From a virus, in the IMG/VR virus record IMGVR_UViG_3300043358_000015, positions 1 through 37,569 of that record: a stretch of DNA of 37,569 bases, one strand, 5' to 3'. The notes under the pieces are model-generated. The model was not told where the DNA came from and did no database searches. It saw nothing but the letters and a program-made list of their open reading frames with translations. The translations under genes were made by a program, and so were the position numbers. Shown here piece by piece: positions 17,099 through 25,440 of this stretch. Positions within the stretch are counted from its first letter, which is position 1. Each line of letters starts with the position of its first letter.

Positions 17099-18847
17099 AT
17101 GAACGAGCAGTCCCCCATCTTGCGGGCACTCGGCGGCAAGGGTCGCGAAGGCGAGGTCGCCGTATGGGATGACGGCCGAACGATCTCCGGCAGTGAGGAT
17201 CTGCGCGTTGATGGAAGCGGCCGCTTGCAGGTCAAAAACCGTGCGGTAGTGACCGAGGCTCCGCAGGACGGCAAATTGTATGGCCGGCGTAACGCCAACT
17301 GGGCGGAAGTCCGCACGGTGGCGGGTGGTGGCGGTGGTGGTAGTGACGGTGACGGCGGCAACGGCGAGCCTGGACCGCCAGGGCCCCCGGGTCCGGAAGG
17401 CCCACAGGGGCCACAGGGGCCCGCTGGCGCGGATTCCACGGTGCCGGGGCCACAAGGGCCCGCTGGCGCTACCGGCGTCCCGGGACCGCCAGGAGCCACA
17501 GGACCGACCGGTGCAGACTCGACCGTGCCGGGACCGCAGGGTTCGAAGGGGGACACTGGCGCGCAGGGCATACCCGGAACCACAGGTTCGCAAGGACCGC
17601 AGGGGCCCGCGGGCGTGGCTGGTTCGCCGGGACCACAGGGACCGAAAGGCGACCCACAAACGCCGAGCGATGCCAACCCGCTGATCGACGGCACTGTGGC
17701 GCCGGGAACGTCGCTGCTGTATTCGCGCGGTGATCACGTTCATCCGACCGACACGACGCGCGCGGCGCTGACCCAGGTGGTTCGATACGATGCCGCGCAG
17801 GCGCTGACCGCGATGCAAAAGGCGCAGGCCCGCGCCAACATCGATGTATTGAAGAAGAACTACATCATCAATGGCGCGATGCAGATCAGTCAGGAACAGG
17901 GAAATACCCTGCTATCTCTAGGATCGTATTTCCCCGCGGATCAGTTTTTCGGCTCTACTAGTGGCTGGGCTTCCGGTTGGCCAACTGCGCAATGGGTATC
18001 CGGTGTTACGCCGGGAGGCTCGCTAAACCGTATTCGGATTGCAGTGCCTACTGCTCACGCCAGTGTGGCAGCATCCGAATGCCTCAAGATAACTCAAACG
18101 CTGGAAGGTTTGCGCGTTGCGGATTTGCGCTTTGGCTCGACAGCAGCAAAGACAGTGACGCTTCAGTTCGGCTGTAGAGGGCCGACAGGCACTTATTGCG
18201 TGTCGTTGGTCAATTACGCGAGCACTAGGTCTTACGTTGCTGAGTATGTAATAGCGCAGGCGAATACAGATACTACCGTGTCTGTTACCTTCCCCGGTGA
18301 TGGCCCGGGCGGAACGTGGGTTACGGATAATAACGGAAGCATCGTCGTCAACTGGGTTTTGTCGGCTGGTACAAATTTACAACAAGCGGCGGGTTCGTGG
18401 GGCGCAGGTGCTATGGCGTCGCCCAACCAATCGAATTTTACTGTGTCCACCAGCAACGTGTTTGAACTGTTCGATGTTGGACTGTATGAGGGTAATGTTG
18501 CTCCACCGTTCATGGTGCCGGATTACGCTACCGAGTTGGCGGGGTGTCAGCGCTATCTGCGCCGAATAAGGTTCGGCACCGGCATAGCTTATTCCACGAC
18601 GCAGGTACGGCTGTTTATCCCTCACGTCGGTTTGCGGGCGGTGCCGACCGCCACCATCGCCGCGCCGTTGCAAATAACCGATGCCTACAGCGCTAACTTC
18701 ACCCAAAGCGCAATAAGCATCGTTACCAATACGATATCACCGGATAGCGGCCAGTATGATTGTGGCAATTTCGCCGGGCTTACGCTTGGACGATTTTATG
18801 CAATTCTGAACACTTCGCCCGACGTCATCATGAATGCGAGGCTGTGA
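17099..18847 (+). CDS. Collagen-like tail fibre protein
   Basis: The 582-residue fibre has a short N-terminal domain, a Gly/Ser linker ([12 protein letters not shown]), then roughly 30 Gly-X-Y triplets at about residues 92-190 with internal repeats ending [10 protein letters not shown]. After this come a conserved [10 protein letters not shown] collar segment and an Asn-rich C-terminal beta domain ([15 protein letters not shown]) like those of phage receptor-binding tips. The collagen stretch would form a trimeric rod. GC-rich, proline-dense codon use in the repeat is expected. It is probably the main receptor-binding fibre. Confidence 0.75.
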   Translation: MNEQSPILRALGGKGREGEVAVWDDGRTISGSEDLRVDGSGRLQVKNRAVVTEAPQDGKLYGRRNANWAEVRTVAGGGGGGSDGDGGNGEPGPPGPPGPEGPQGPQGPAGADSTVPGPQGPAGATGVPGPPGATGPTGADSTVPGPQGSKGDTGAQGIPGTTGSQGPQGPAGVAGSPGPQGPKGDPQTPSDANPLIDGTVAPGTSLLYSRGDHVHPTDTTRAALTQVVRYDAAQALTAMQKAQARANIDVLKKNYIINGAMQISQEQGNTLLSLGSYFPADQFFGSTSGWASGWPTAQWVSGVTPGGSLNRIRIAVPTAHASVAASECLKITQTLEGLRVADLRFGSTAAKTVTLQFGCRGPTGTYCVSLVNYASTRSYVAEYVIAQANTDTTVSVTFPGDGPGGTWVTDNNGSIVVNWVLSAGTNLQQAAGSWGAGAMASPNQSNFTVSTSNVFELFDVGLYEGNVAPPFMVPDYATELAGCQRYLRRIRFGTGIAYSTTQVRLFIPHVGLRAVPTATIAAPLQITDAYSANFTQSAISIVTNTISPDSGQYDCGNFAGLTLGRFYAILNTSPDVIMNARL

Positions 18848-19059
18848 TGGCAGACTATCAACTCACCGCCTATGAGAGCGTCATCCGCACCGCGGATCAG
18901 GCTTGTATCCCCAACGATCCCGCCAACCGGGACTGGGTCGAATATCAGAAATGGCTCGCCGATGGCGGCGTGCCTGATCCCGTGCCGCCGAAAATTGATC
19001 CCGAGCTGAATAGCGTCGGCACTGGAAAAACGGCCAATCAAATTCTGGGAGTAACATGA
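18847..19059 (+). CDS. Small fibre-associated protein
   Basis: The 70-residue product begins [22 protein letters not shown] and contains DWVEYQKWLADGGVPDP, a segment common in small proteins encoded after tail fibres. It overlaps the fibre stop by one base. A fibre-assembly or adaptor function is plausible by position. The start at 18847 is preferred to an upstream ATG that lies inside the fibre gene. Confidence 0.55.
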   Translation: MADYQLTAYESVIRTADQACIPNDPANRDWVEYQKWLADGGVPDPVPPKIDPELNSVGTGKTANQILGVT

Positions 19060-19060
19060 G

Positions 19061-19390
19061 GTGTCCGCACTCGATCTTATCGCCACAGCTTCAGACGCCA
19101 CCTTTGCCGGCCGCGTGATGATGATCCAGTTTAAAGTGGCGCAGAACGTCGCGTCCGAAGACCCCTCCACCGCGAACCACACCGAGCGCCTCAACTATGC
19201 AGGCATGGTGATCCGAGGCGAGGAGAAACCGCAGACTGTTGCCGCGCATGTCATCTCTTCAAATGCGTCGATCAGTGCGCAGATTGAGGCCAATCCCGCC
19301 GCACTCGGCTCCAACGTACCGGATGGCGATATCGAGTTCGCGCTGGCCTCGATCTGGGACAGTCGCTCGCTGGCATTCGCTGCTGCGTGA
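19061..19390 (+). CDS. Small protein downstream of tail fibre, unknown function
   Basis: The 109-residue product starts at a GTG one base after the previous stop, with a GGGAG site upstream. It is mostly helical (LIATASDATFAGRVMMIQFKVAQNVA) with a VRGEEKP-like loop and a C-terminal IEFALASIWDSRSLAFAAA. Small proteins of this kind are found beside tail fibres in related phages, but no function is known to me. It precedes a frameshifted gene. Confidence 0.5.
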   Translation: MSALDLIATASDATFAGRVMMIQFKVAQNVASEDPSTANHTERLNYAGMVIRGEEKPQTVAAHVISSNASISAQIEANPAALGSNVPDGDIEFALASIWDSRSLAFAAA

Positions 19391-19391
19391 A

Positions 19392-19632
19392 ATGATCGCG
19401 CTGGCCGTCATTCCAATCTGGCTGATCCTGCACGTGCCAGGCGGAGATGAAGTCAGCATCAACATCAAGAGCATCAATGCAATGCGGGAAGGCGAAGGCG
19501 GCGACAAGAACAAGTTGCTGACTGGAGGAAGTGCACTGTGTGATCGGTATGGACAATGGCAAGTTGGTCAATGTGATCGAGACGTGCGCGGAGGTCCGGC
19601 GCGCGATTGAAGAACTGGAGAAACAGGGATGA
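19392..19632 (+). pseudogene. Small protein gene broken by an apparent +1 insertion
   Basis: The first frame reads MIALAVIPIWLILHVPGGDE and continues to about KLLTGG. The next frame carries EVHCVIGMDNGKLVNVIET and ends AIEELEKQG before TGA at 19630-19632, which looks like the natural C-terminus of the same protein. Removing one G near 19525-19528 would join them into a single product of about 79 residues. Read without correction, the first frame instead runs on as unrelated Arg- and Gly-rich sequence. Either the gene is disrupted or this is a sequence error. The intact protein would resemble small phage proteins with a short beta motif; function unknown. Confidence 0.6.
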
Positions 19633-19703
19633 GCGAATGAACGGCAATCGCGAGCCATAACGCAGGCGGGCGCCTTCCTTGTCCGCAAGATAGGAGACCA
19701 GAC

Positions 19704-20081
19704 ATGACGATATCGACATTCCAGATTATCGGTCTTGCGCTTCGGCTGGTATCGAAACGCGATCAGATTGCCAACATTTGGGGGCAGATTGCCCCGTTGG
19801 TTCGCGAGATTACCAGCGATCCGGCGGTCAAGAGCCTGATGCAGCAGGTTGCTCCACCACAGCCGCAACAGCAAGCCGATAGTGGTTTTAGCGTGCAATG
19901 GTTACAGGAAAGTCTGAACACTCTTGGCCAAGGGCCGCTCGACGTCACGGGCGATTATGACGAGGAGACCAAAGCGAGAGTGCGCGACTATCAGTCGGCG
20001 CATCCGCCGTTGGCGGTCGATGGCTGGGCTGGCATCAACACACAGGCATCGATTCATGACGAGTTGGCCAAGCACAAATGA
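19704..20081 (+). CDS. Peptidoglycan-binding protein
   Basis: The 125-residue product has an N-terminal helical part and, after a Gln- and Pro-rich linker (PPQPQQQADSG), a PG_binding_1-like domain at about residues 62-125. Its motifs are VQWLQESLNTLG, then DVTGDYDEETKARVRDYQ and LAVDGWAG, the usual pattern of this cell-wall-binding fold. It probably attaches a lysis or tail component to peptidoglycan. It is the first gene of the lysis region. The ribosome site AGGAGACCAG is clear. Confidence 0.65.
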   Translation: MTISTFQIIGLALRLVSKRDQIANIWGQIAPLVREITSDPAVKSLMQQVAPPQPQQQADSGFSVQWLQESLNTLGQGPLDVTGDYDEETKARVRDYQSAHPPLAVDGWAGINTQASIHDELAKHK

Positions 20082-20093
20082 AGGTACACGGCG

Positions 20094-20378
20094 ATGGCTA
20101 CCGAAACTCCTTCAAAACTGGACGGCTGGAGCCTGCTACGCGCGGGGTTGATTGCGGTCGGTAGCGGCTTTGCAGCTCAAGGCAGTGGGGCGGGTTTGAC
20201 CGAGGGCGACATTGAATCGCTTGCAGGAGCTATTGTCTCTATCCTTACAATCATCTGGGGGATTTATGTGCGTTGGAATGCACGTTCGGTGCCGTTGCCG
20301 GTGGCGGTGCGCCCGGATATTCCGGTGAAGTCAAGTGCGACCGGCAAGGTCACGACTGGTAGAGGTGTGCCATTGTGA
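20094..20378 (+). CDS. Putative holin (Pam3-gp28-like)
   Basis: The 94-residue product has a weak hydrophobic segment at about 15-30 and a clear membrane segment in SLAGAIVSILTIIWGIYVRW, ending in a basic, proline-rich tail. The pattern LTEGDIESLAGAIV followed by a membrane helix and WNAR resembles Pam3-gp28-like putative holins. Holins form pores in the inner membrane that set the timing of lysis. The position before other small membrane proteins and the endolysin supports the call. Confidence 0.6.
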   Translation: MATETPSKLDGWSLLRAGLIAVGSGFAAQGSGAGLTEGDIESLAGAIVSILTIIWGIYVRWNARSVPLPVAVRPDIPVKSSATGKVTTGRGVPL

Positions 20379-20647
20379 GCGACAACGACGATGATGATGA
20401 TGATGACAGAGAAGACGACGATATTGTTCGTCGCCTTCCACGTAATACGTCACCATCAATTATCTTACTGGCGGAACGCCAACATCGATTGAACAAGCGT
20501 GTCGCTGAGTTGGAGAAAAAGCAGGTGGAAGTGACGACGATGCTGAACAAGGGGCTGGGCGCCGCCGCCCTGTTGATGGGACTCGGGGCCGGGATCGGTT
20601 GGCTGGTCTCGATCGGGGGCAGCGTCATGCGCTGGTTCAAGCCGTGA
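20375..20647 (+). CDS. Small acidic N-terminus membrane protein, possible lysis accessory
   Basis: The 90-residue product starts at a GTG that overlaps the putative holin stop. It opens with a run of acidic residues (seven consecutive Asp after SDN), continues as a helix (LAERQHRLNKRVAELEKKQ) and ends with one membrane segment (GAAALLMGLGAGIGWLVSI) and a basic tail. The charged-helix-then-membrane layout could fit an antiholin or a spanin-like accessory. Its place between the putative holin and the polysaccharide genes is notable. Not recognised as a named family. Confidence 0.5.
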   Translation: MSDNDDDDDDDREDDDIVRRLPRNTSPSIILLAERQHRLNKRVAELEKKQVEVTTMLNKGLGAAALLMGLGAGIGWLVSIGGSVMRWFKP

Positions 20648-21171
20648 AAGCAGCCGCTTTGCAGGCGTCGATTTTTGCGTGGGTGGCGCGGATTTTTCTT
20701 GCGGCCTTGACGATTTATTTCTTTGTGATGACAATCGTATTTTCGTTCTTGATCGTCGATTTCTTTATTGCTCCGGTGCTGCCGAAGGAATTGAAGCTGT
20801 TCAACGACAAGATCAAGACCAGGGAGCCGCTGAAGTATCTGGCGACATTCCAGCGCAATAATCCGTGCCGCACCGATATTCAGCGCTTCATCGTCTACAA
20901 GGATAAACTTCCGGAGATGGGGGCGCTGGAAGAGCATGGCGAAGGCAGTCTGGTGCAAGGACCGCATGGCACCGAGTTCATCGGTTATCGTGACTCGCTG
21001 ATCGGGATCATCACGCAAGGCGACAGCGACGTCATCCAGACGGTGTCGGTGATGGACCATCCGGCATTGCCGCTGGGAAGATACGTGTTGCGGGTCTATG
21101 CGATCTCGACCTGTAATCTGATCACGCGCATGGACGCTTATCCGGAGGTGCCGTTCGAAGTGGTGGAATGA
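20644..21171 (+). CDS. Single-pass membrane protein with periplasmic domain, linked to GT2 cassette
   Basis: GTG at 20644 overlaps the preceding stop; an upstream ATG in the same frame lies inside the previous gene. The 175-residue product has one strong membrane segment near residues 13-38 (IFLAALTIYFFVMTIVFSFL) and a likely exported domain with short strands (YRDSLIGIITQGDSDVI and LGRYVLRVYAISTC). It overlaps the glycosyltransferase start by four bases, suggesting co-translation with the synthase. It could be an accessory subunit of the synthase complex. No family was recognised. Confidence 0.5.
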   Translation: MKAAALQASIFAWVARIFLAALTIYFFVMTIVFSFLIVDFFIAPVLPKELKLFNDKIKTREPLKYLATFQRNNPCRTDIQRFIVYKDKLPEMGALEEHGEGSLVQGPHGTEFIGYRDSLIGIITQGDSDVIQTVSVMDHPALPLGRYVLRVYAISTCNLITRMDAYPEVPFEVVE

Positions 21172-22370
21172 CGGAAGCATGGCAGCTATTGCGCGCATTT
21201 GGGCCGGGTGAACTGTATCTGATGTTCTGGCTCGCCATCGTCATGGATGTGCCGCGCTATTTGCTGGCGGCATTGGCGGTGGCTCTTGCGCCCGGCCGCT
21301 ATCCGCAAGGCGAGACCAGGTTTTCACTCAGCGCCGTGGTGTCGTGCTTCAATGAGGAAGGCTCGATTGCCGGGTGTGTTGCTTCGCTACAGGCGGCCGG
21401 CGCCGATCAGATCATTGTGGTCAATGACGGCTCCACCGATGCCACGCTAGAAGTTGTCTCGCAGACTTCGGTCACGGTGATCGACAACCCGGAGCGGCTT
21501 GGCAAGCCCGGCTCCGTCAACCTCGCGCTGATGCAGTGTACCGGCGATCTGGTGGTGATTGCGGATGCCGACACCCGGCTGGACGCTGACGCGCTCATAC
21601 TGGCGAAGCCGTATTTCCTTGACTCCAAGGTGGCGGCGGTTGGGCTGAACCTTCGCCTGAGTAATGCCGAGGTCTCGCTGACCACGCGGTTGCAGGCGAT
21701 CGAGTACGCTGTGGCGTTCACGGCGGGGCGGATGCTGAGTGACGCGCTGGGCATCTTGCCGATCGTCTCGGGCGCGGCCGGGGTGTTTCGTCGGCAGGCA
21801 TTGCTGGCGGTCGGCGGCGAGGACATTGAGGTTGCCGAGGATGCCGCGCTGGCGATGAAGCTGCGGCAGGCGCGCTGGAAGCTGCGCTATGCAGGCAATG
21901 CCGGGGCCTCGACGGCGGGGCCGGAGGAGCCTGCGACGCTGATCTTGCAACGGCTGCGCTGGGACGCCTCGATCATCACTATCTGGTGGAGGAAGTTCGG
22001 CTGTCTGGTCAATCCCTTTAGTCGCGATCTGGAGCCGTTGAACCTTATCACCAGCCTCGACGTGCTGGTGTTCTCGGCGCTGATGCCGCTGATCTTCCCG
22101 GTCTATCTGGAGTGGCTGTGGCTCAAGGTCGGTCCGATGATGCTGACCATTCTGGGCGCGGTGCTGTTCGGGCTGGCGCTGGTTGAAATCGTCATTGTAC
22201 TGTTGGTCGGCTTGCCGCCCAGGCTGCTGTTCTATCTACCTCTCTTCCTTCTTGTGCAGACGTTTTTAATGCGTCCGTTACGGGTGATCGCGTTGCTGGC
22301 TGAGCTGGCGTTCTCGATCACAAAATACGACGAGTACCTGCCGGCATCGCAACGGGGGAGGTTGACATGA
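21168..22370 (+). CDS. Membrane glycosyltransferase family 2 (processive synthase-like)
   Basis: The 400-residue product has an N-terminal membrane segment, a cytosolic GT-A catalytic core and four to five C-terminal membrane segments (from about residue 300). Seen catalytic features are VVNDGSTD, VIADADTRLD (DxD-type), an acidic pair in the VAEDAAL segment and LQRLRW, which is the QxxRW motif of processive synthases such as cellulose, PNAG and hyaluronan synthases. It probably polymerises and exports a sugar chain from a nucleotide-sugar donor. It lies in the lysis module between small membrane genes and the HlyD-type gene. The polymer cannot be predicted. Confidence 0.8.
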   Translation: MTEAWQLLRAFGPGELYLMFWLAIVMDVPRYLLAALAVALAPGRYPQGETRFSLSAVVSCFNEEGSIAGCVASLQAAGADQIIVVNDGSTDATLEVVSQTSVTVIDNPERLGKPGSVNLALMQCTGDLVVIADADTRLDADALILAKPYFLDSKVAAVGLNLRLSNAEVSLTTRLQAIEYAVAFTAGRMLSDALGILPIVSGAAGVFRRQALLAVGGEDIEVAEDAALAMKLRQARWKLRYAGNAGASTAGPEEPATLILQRLRWDASIITIWWRKFGCLVNPFSRDLEPLNLITSLDVLVFSALMPLIFPVYLEWLWLKVGPMMLTILGAVLFGLALVEIVIVLLVGLPPRLLFYLPLFLLVQTFLMRPLRVIALLAELAFSITKYDEYLPASQRGRLT

Positions 22371-23308
22371 TGAAGCGGACCTTCACCCGCTGGTTTTACA
22401 TTGCCGGGTTGCTGAGTTTTTTCTCTTGGATCGGCAGCAATTTTACCGGCGGCTGGGCCTATGTGCATAGCGAAGGCTTGGTGGTTGGTGATCCGGCGAC
22501 GGTGGCCCCGGAGTATACCGTGACGGTGAAACAGGTGCTAGTCACCGAGGGCCAAGAGGTCAAGAAGGGCGACATTGTCGCGGTGGTCAGTTCGACGCGG
22601 GTAGCAGAGGTTAGCGCCCGGCTCACGGTTAGCGCATCGGGGCTGACCGGCAAGTTGGCGGAAAGCAGCACCCGCATCAAGATGCTGAGTTCGCTGCTGG
22701 CGTCAGCCGAATTGCGCGAGAAGGTGGCGAGCGAGGGCGCGGAGCAACTGGATGTTTCGGCCAAAAAGGGATTGACCCCGGTGATCGTCAAGACCACCGC
22801 GACCGATCAGATGTTCAAAGGCAAACAGGACCTTGCGGCGTTGCAGGCGGAGAAGCAGGCGCTCACCGAGCAGATTGCCACGGTGATCGAGGCATCACGG
22901 CAGACCGATCGGGCGTTGCTTGATCTGGCGAATTCATTTGATGGCGGCAACATGCGCTCACCGATGGACGGGATCGCCAGCGTGGTAAAGATCGGTCCAG
23001 GTTCGGTGGTGCGCGAGGGTGAGCCATTGATCGAGATCGTGGGCGAGCACCGTTATGTGTTGGCATTTTTTCCAATCGATCGGCTCTACAGTTTGAAGGT
23101 CGGTGATAAGGTTAAGATCGATCCCGGGGGTAGCATAACGAATAGCGCGTTGCAGGGCACTGTCGCCAAGATCAATGCCATCGCTGGCGTTTTGCCGAAG
23201 GAGTTTCAGAAGACGCTGGCGCCGGTTGATCGTCAGCAACTGGTGCGAATCGAGTTCGACAAGGATCAGGAATTGCCACCCTATTTCACCAAGGTCATCG
23301 TGCGATGA
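22367..23308 (+). CDS. HlyD-family periplasmic adaptor (membrane fusion protein)
   Basis: The 313-residue product has one N-terminal membrane anchor, a lipoyl-like half (VKQVLVTEGQEVKKGDIVAVV), a long coiled-coil hairpin region (about residues 80-190) and the second half (MRSPMDGIASVVKIGPGSVVREGEPLIEI) followed by a beta-barrel segment. This is the classic HlyD/EmrA layout. It overlaps the GT2 gene by four bases. No ABC or MFS pump gene is nearby, so by analogy with Alg44-like subunits it probably partners the glycosyltransferase in polymer export. That link is inference. Confidence 0.8.
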   Translation: MMKRTFTRWFYIAGLLSFFSWIGSNFTGGWAYVHSEGLVVGDPATVAPEYTVTVKQVLVTEGQEVKKGDIVAVVSSTRVAEVSARLTVSASGLTGKLAESSTRIKMLSSLLASAELREKVASEGAEQLDVSAKKGLTPVIVKTTATDQMFKGKQDLAALQAEKQALTEQIATVIEASRQTDRALLDLANSFDGGNMRSPMDGIASVVKIGPGSVVREGEPLIEIVGEHRYVLAFFPIDRLYSLKVGDKVKIDPGGSITNSALQGTVAKINAIAGVLPKEFQKTLAPVDRQQLVRIEFDKDQELPPYFTKVIVR

Positions 23309-24636
23309 ACGAGAACCGCGAGCTGACGCCAGCCGGCGCCAATCTGGTGAAGCACTTCGAAGGCTGTTTGCAAAAAACGGCGGGTGGTTTTCGCGCGTAT
23401 AAATGCCCGGCCGATGTGCTCACAATCGGATGGGGGCATACCAACCATCACGGTCGTCAATTCAAAGCCAGTGATATCTGGACCAAAGCCGAATGCGATA
23501 AGGAATTCCTTTCGGACGTGGATCGCTTCGTCAAGGCGGTGCGGCGTCTCGTGACGGTGCCGTTGGAGCATTACCAATTCGATGCGCTGGTGTCGTTCTG
23601 CTATAATTGCGGCGAGGGCAACTTACAGAAATCGACTTTATTGAAGAAGGTCAACGCGGGAGACTTCGCGGGCGCGGCGCTGGAATTTCCAAAATGGAAT
23701 AAGGGCGGCGGCCGGGAGTTGGCGGGATTGACGCGGCGCCGCGCCTCAGAGGCATTACTCTTCCAAAATATTCCGGATGAGAACTACGACGGTAAGCCCG
23801 ACAAGGTCATCAAGCCGCCGCCGGAGCAGATGCCGCAAAGTGTTGATGCCCCGATAGAGGAGAAAGCGACGATGAGCGAACCGATCAAGCCGATGGTGGT
23901 CGATCTCAGCCACTGGGACCCGGCCAAGGATTATGCGGCGGTGAAACGTGCTGGCATTGTCAGCGTGATCTATAAGGCCACCCAGGGCACCGGCATGGCC
24001 GACGCCACCTATGTCGATCAGCAGCAGGCCGCCAAGAAAGCTGGCTTGCGCTGGGGCGCCTACCATTTCGCCGACGGCAGCAACGTCGATGGGCAGGTAG
24101 CGAATTTTATGGGGTTCGCGTGTCCAGATCCGGACGAGCTTTTCGCCTTGGATTGGGAGGACAATCCAGGCGGCACCAAAATGACGGTGAGCCAGGTCAA
24201 GGACTGGGTGACCAAGGTCGAAGGCCAATTGGGACGGCCGGGCGAATGCGTGATCTACGCGGGCAACACGGCGAAGGAAGCGTTGGGCAACAAGGTTGAT
24301 CCGTGGTTTGGCAGTCGCCGTCTGTGGCTGTGCCAATACGGTTCGACGCCGGTGGTGCAGGCAAGTTGGACCACTTATTGGCTTTGGCAGTACACCGATG
24401 GGAAAGCCGGACCGAGCCCGCATTCGATCGACGGCATCGGCCCGTGCGATATCAACAGCTACAAAGGCACCGCGAGCGAGCTCGCCGCGGAGTGGGCCTC
24501 GGGCACGCCGCAGCCCGAACCGGCGCCAGGGCCGGAGCCTGAAGCAGCCGCGGTGTATTTCAATGTGACGACCAGTGGCCCGGTCGCGGTCAATATCTCG
24601 GTCAATGGCGAAGTGATCTACGGTAGCGAGGAATGA
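23305..24636 (+). CDS. Double-muramidase endolysin (GH24 + GH25)
   Basis: The 443-residue product joins two cell-wall hydrolases. Residues 1-160 form a T4-type lysozyme (GH24) with E19 in VKHFEGC, C34 at the usual Asp/Cys position and T40 in LTIGWGHT. After a linker, residues 200-400 form a GH25 lysozyme (MVVDLSHWDP, VIYKATQGTGMADATY, WGAYHFADG, LFALDWEDNPGG). A proline-rich linker and a short beta tail end it. ATG at 23872, with a GAGGAGAAAG site directly upstream and in frame, could start a separate GH25-only product. Both halves cleave the glycan backbone. There is no signal peptide, so holin-dependent release is expected. Confidence 0.85.
   Translation: MNENRELTPAGANLVKHFEGCLQKTAGGFRAYKCPADVLTIGWGHTNHHGRQFKASDIWTKAECDKEFLSDVDRFVKAVRRLVTVPLEHYQFDALVSFCYNCGEGNLQKSTLLKKVNAGDFAGAALEFPKWNKGGGRELAGLTRRRASEALLFQNIPDENYDGKPDKVIKPPPEQMPQSVDAPIEEKATMSEPIKPMVVDLSHWDPAKDYAAVKRAGIVSVIYKATQGTGMADATYVDQQQAAKKAGLRWGAYHFADGSNVDGQVANFMGFACPDPDELFALDWEDNPGGTKMTVSQVKDWVTKVEGQLGRPGECVIYAGNTAKEALGNKVDPWFGSRRLWLCQYGSTPVVQASWTTYWLWQYTDGKAGPSPHSIDGIGPCDINSYKGTASELAAEWASGTPQPEPAPGPEPEAAAVYFNVTTSGPVAVNISVNGEVIYGSEE
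23857..23874 (+). promoter_or_regulatory. Strong internal ribosome site for a possible GH25-only endolysin
   Basis: A near-ideal ribosome site GAGGAGAAAG (23857-23866) lies nine bases (from its AGGAG core) before an in-frame ATG at 23872. That ATG begins MSEPIKPMVVDLSHW, exactly at the boundary between the linker and the second muramidase domain. Such a site inside a fused endolysin suggests dual translation products, a mechanism described for some other phage endolysins. Confidence 0.55.
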
Positions 24637-24815
24637 CCCTGAAGCAATCCGCCGGGGAGTTCGTCGAACGCATGAGCAACGCGATCGACGATATGTATGT
24701 CGCCGTCGAGGCGCGCGATACCGCCGCACAGCATACAGCCCTGGCGGCGCTGATCGGCCTAACCGAGATGCTGAAATCAGAGATCGAGCACGGCGACGAC
24801 GACGCGGAGGATTAG
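24633..24815 (+). CDS. Small helical acidic protein of unknown function
   Basis: The 60-residue product overlaps the endolysin stop (ATGA). It is helical (SAGEFVERMSNAIDDMYVAVE) and ends in an acidic tail (EIEHGDDDAED). It lies at the end of the late operon next to a small membrane protein, which suggests a lysis-related or accessory role, but nothing diagnostic is visible. No family could be assigned. Confidence 0.45.
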   Translation: MTLKQSAGEFVERMSNAIDDMYVAVEARDTAAQHTALAALIGLTEMLKSEIEHGDDDAED

Positions 24816-24818
24816 ATC

Positions 24819-25052
24819 ATGGTCATTCTCATTAGCTTTCTGGAATTACTGCTTTACATCGCGATCATCATCCTGGTCGCCTATGCGATCAAATGGGTGA
24901 TCACCGGATTCCTCGGCTGGCCGATCGAGGGCAACGTGCTGAAGTGGGCGCAGATCGTGGTCGGATTGTTGTGTCTGATCGCCATCGTGGTGTGGCTCGC
25001 GAGCGTGCTCGGGGGTGGCATTGGGTTGCCGCACTTTCTGGTCATCCGCTAG
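24819..25052 (+). CDS. Small two-pass membrane protein
   Basis: The 77-residue product has two strong hydrophobic segments (LLLYIAIIILVAYAIKWVI and WAQIVVGLLCLIAIVVWLAS) separated by a short charged loop. This size and topology fit class II holins, but a different holin candidate lies upstream, so it may be a second holin, an antiholin or an unrelated membrane protein. It is the last late-operon gene before the strand change. Confidence 0.5.
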   Translation: MVILISFLELLLYIAIIILVAYAIKWVITGFLGWPIEGNVLKWAQIVVGLLCLIAIVVWLASVLGGGIGLPHFLVIR

Positions 25053-25109
25053 CCGGGTCGAGAGCCTGCCGCCGATCCCGCCGGCGCCGCCGAGCATTTG
25101 CCGAGGATG

Positions 25110-25205
25110 CTAATTGTTGAACGAGATGTAGAGCAGGAATATCACGACAGCCGCGACGCAAATGGCCACGATATATTTCATGTCCCTGGCCTCGCGTGGG
25201 GTCAT
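25110..25205 (-). CDS. 31-residue single-pass membrane protein
   Basis: This small gene reads MTPREARDMKYIVAI, a membrane helix (VAAVVIFLLYISF) and NN, then TAG. A GGGAGG ribosome site precedes the ATG. The start overlaps the upstream stop (ATGA), like most genes here, which supports it being real. It is the last gene of the leftward group facing the late operon. Function unknown; the size and topology suggest a small regulator or membrane-stress peptide. Confidence 0.5.
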   Translation of the reverse strand: MTPREARDMKYIVAICVAAVVIFLLYISFNN

Positions 25206-25432
25206 TGGTCCTCCCTGAAATCAGGCGCCGCGCCTAAGACCATAGGCGCCTTCTGCTGCTGCGCCATCTCCCGCTTATATGCATCGAGCAGATTTTCAAC
25301 GTCGGTTTCGAGGTCTTCAATCGCATAGGTGAACTCTGCTCCATCGGCATTGCCCAGATGGGTTAGCGCGTCGTTGGCGCGTGAGATGATAGAGCGCAGA
25401 TGATCAGCGTAGAATTTATAGTTGTCCGTCAT
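25202..25432 (-). CDS. Small helical protein of unknown function
   Basis: The 76-residue product begins MTDNYKFYADHLRSIISRAND and is helical throughout (FTYAIEDLETDVENLLDAY). The ATG at 25432 has a perfect AGGAGG ribosome site; a longer frame upstream has none. It overlaps the 31-residue membrane gene. The leucine spacing suggests a short coiled-coil or two-helix protein. No function could be deduced. Confidence 0.5.
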   Translation of the reverse strand: MTDNYKFYADHLRSIISRANDALTHLGNADGAEFTYAIEDLETDVENLLDAYKREMAQQQKAPMVLGAAPDFREDQ

Positions 25433-25440
25433 TGGTCCTC

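Noticed and set aside
24819-25205. Terminator between the convergent late and leftward operons
   Set aside because: GC-rich short inverted sequences occur near 25075-25095 but with no convincing stem-loop followed by T residues.
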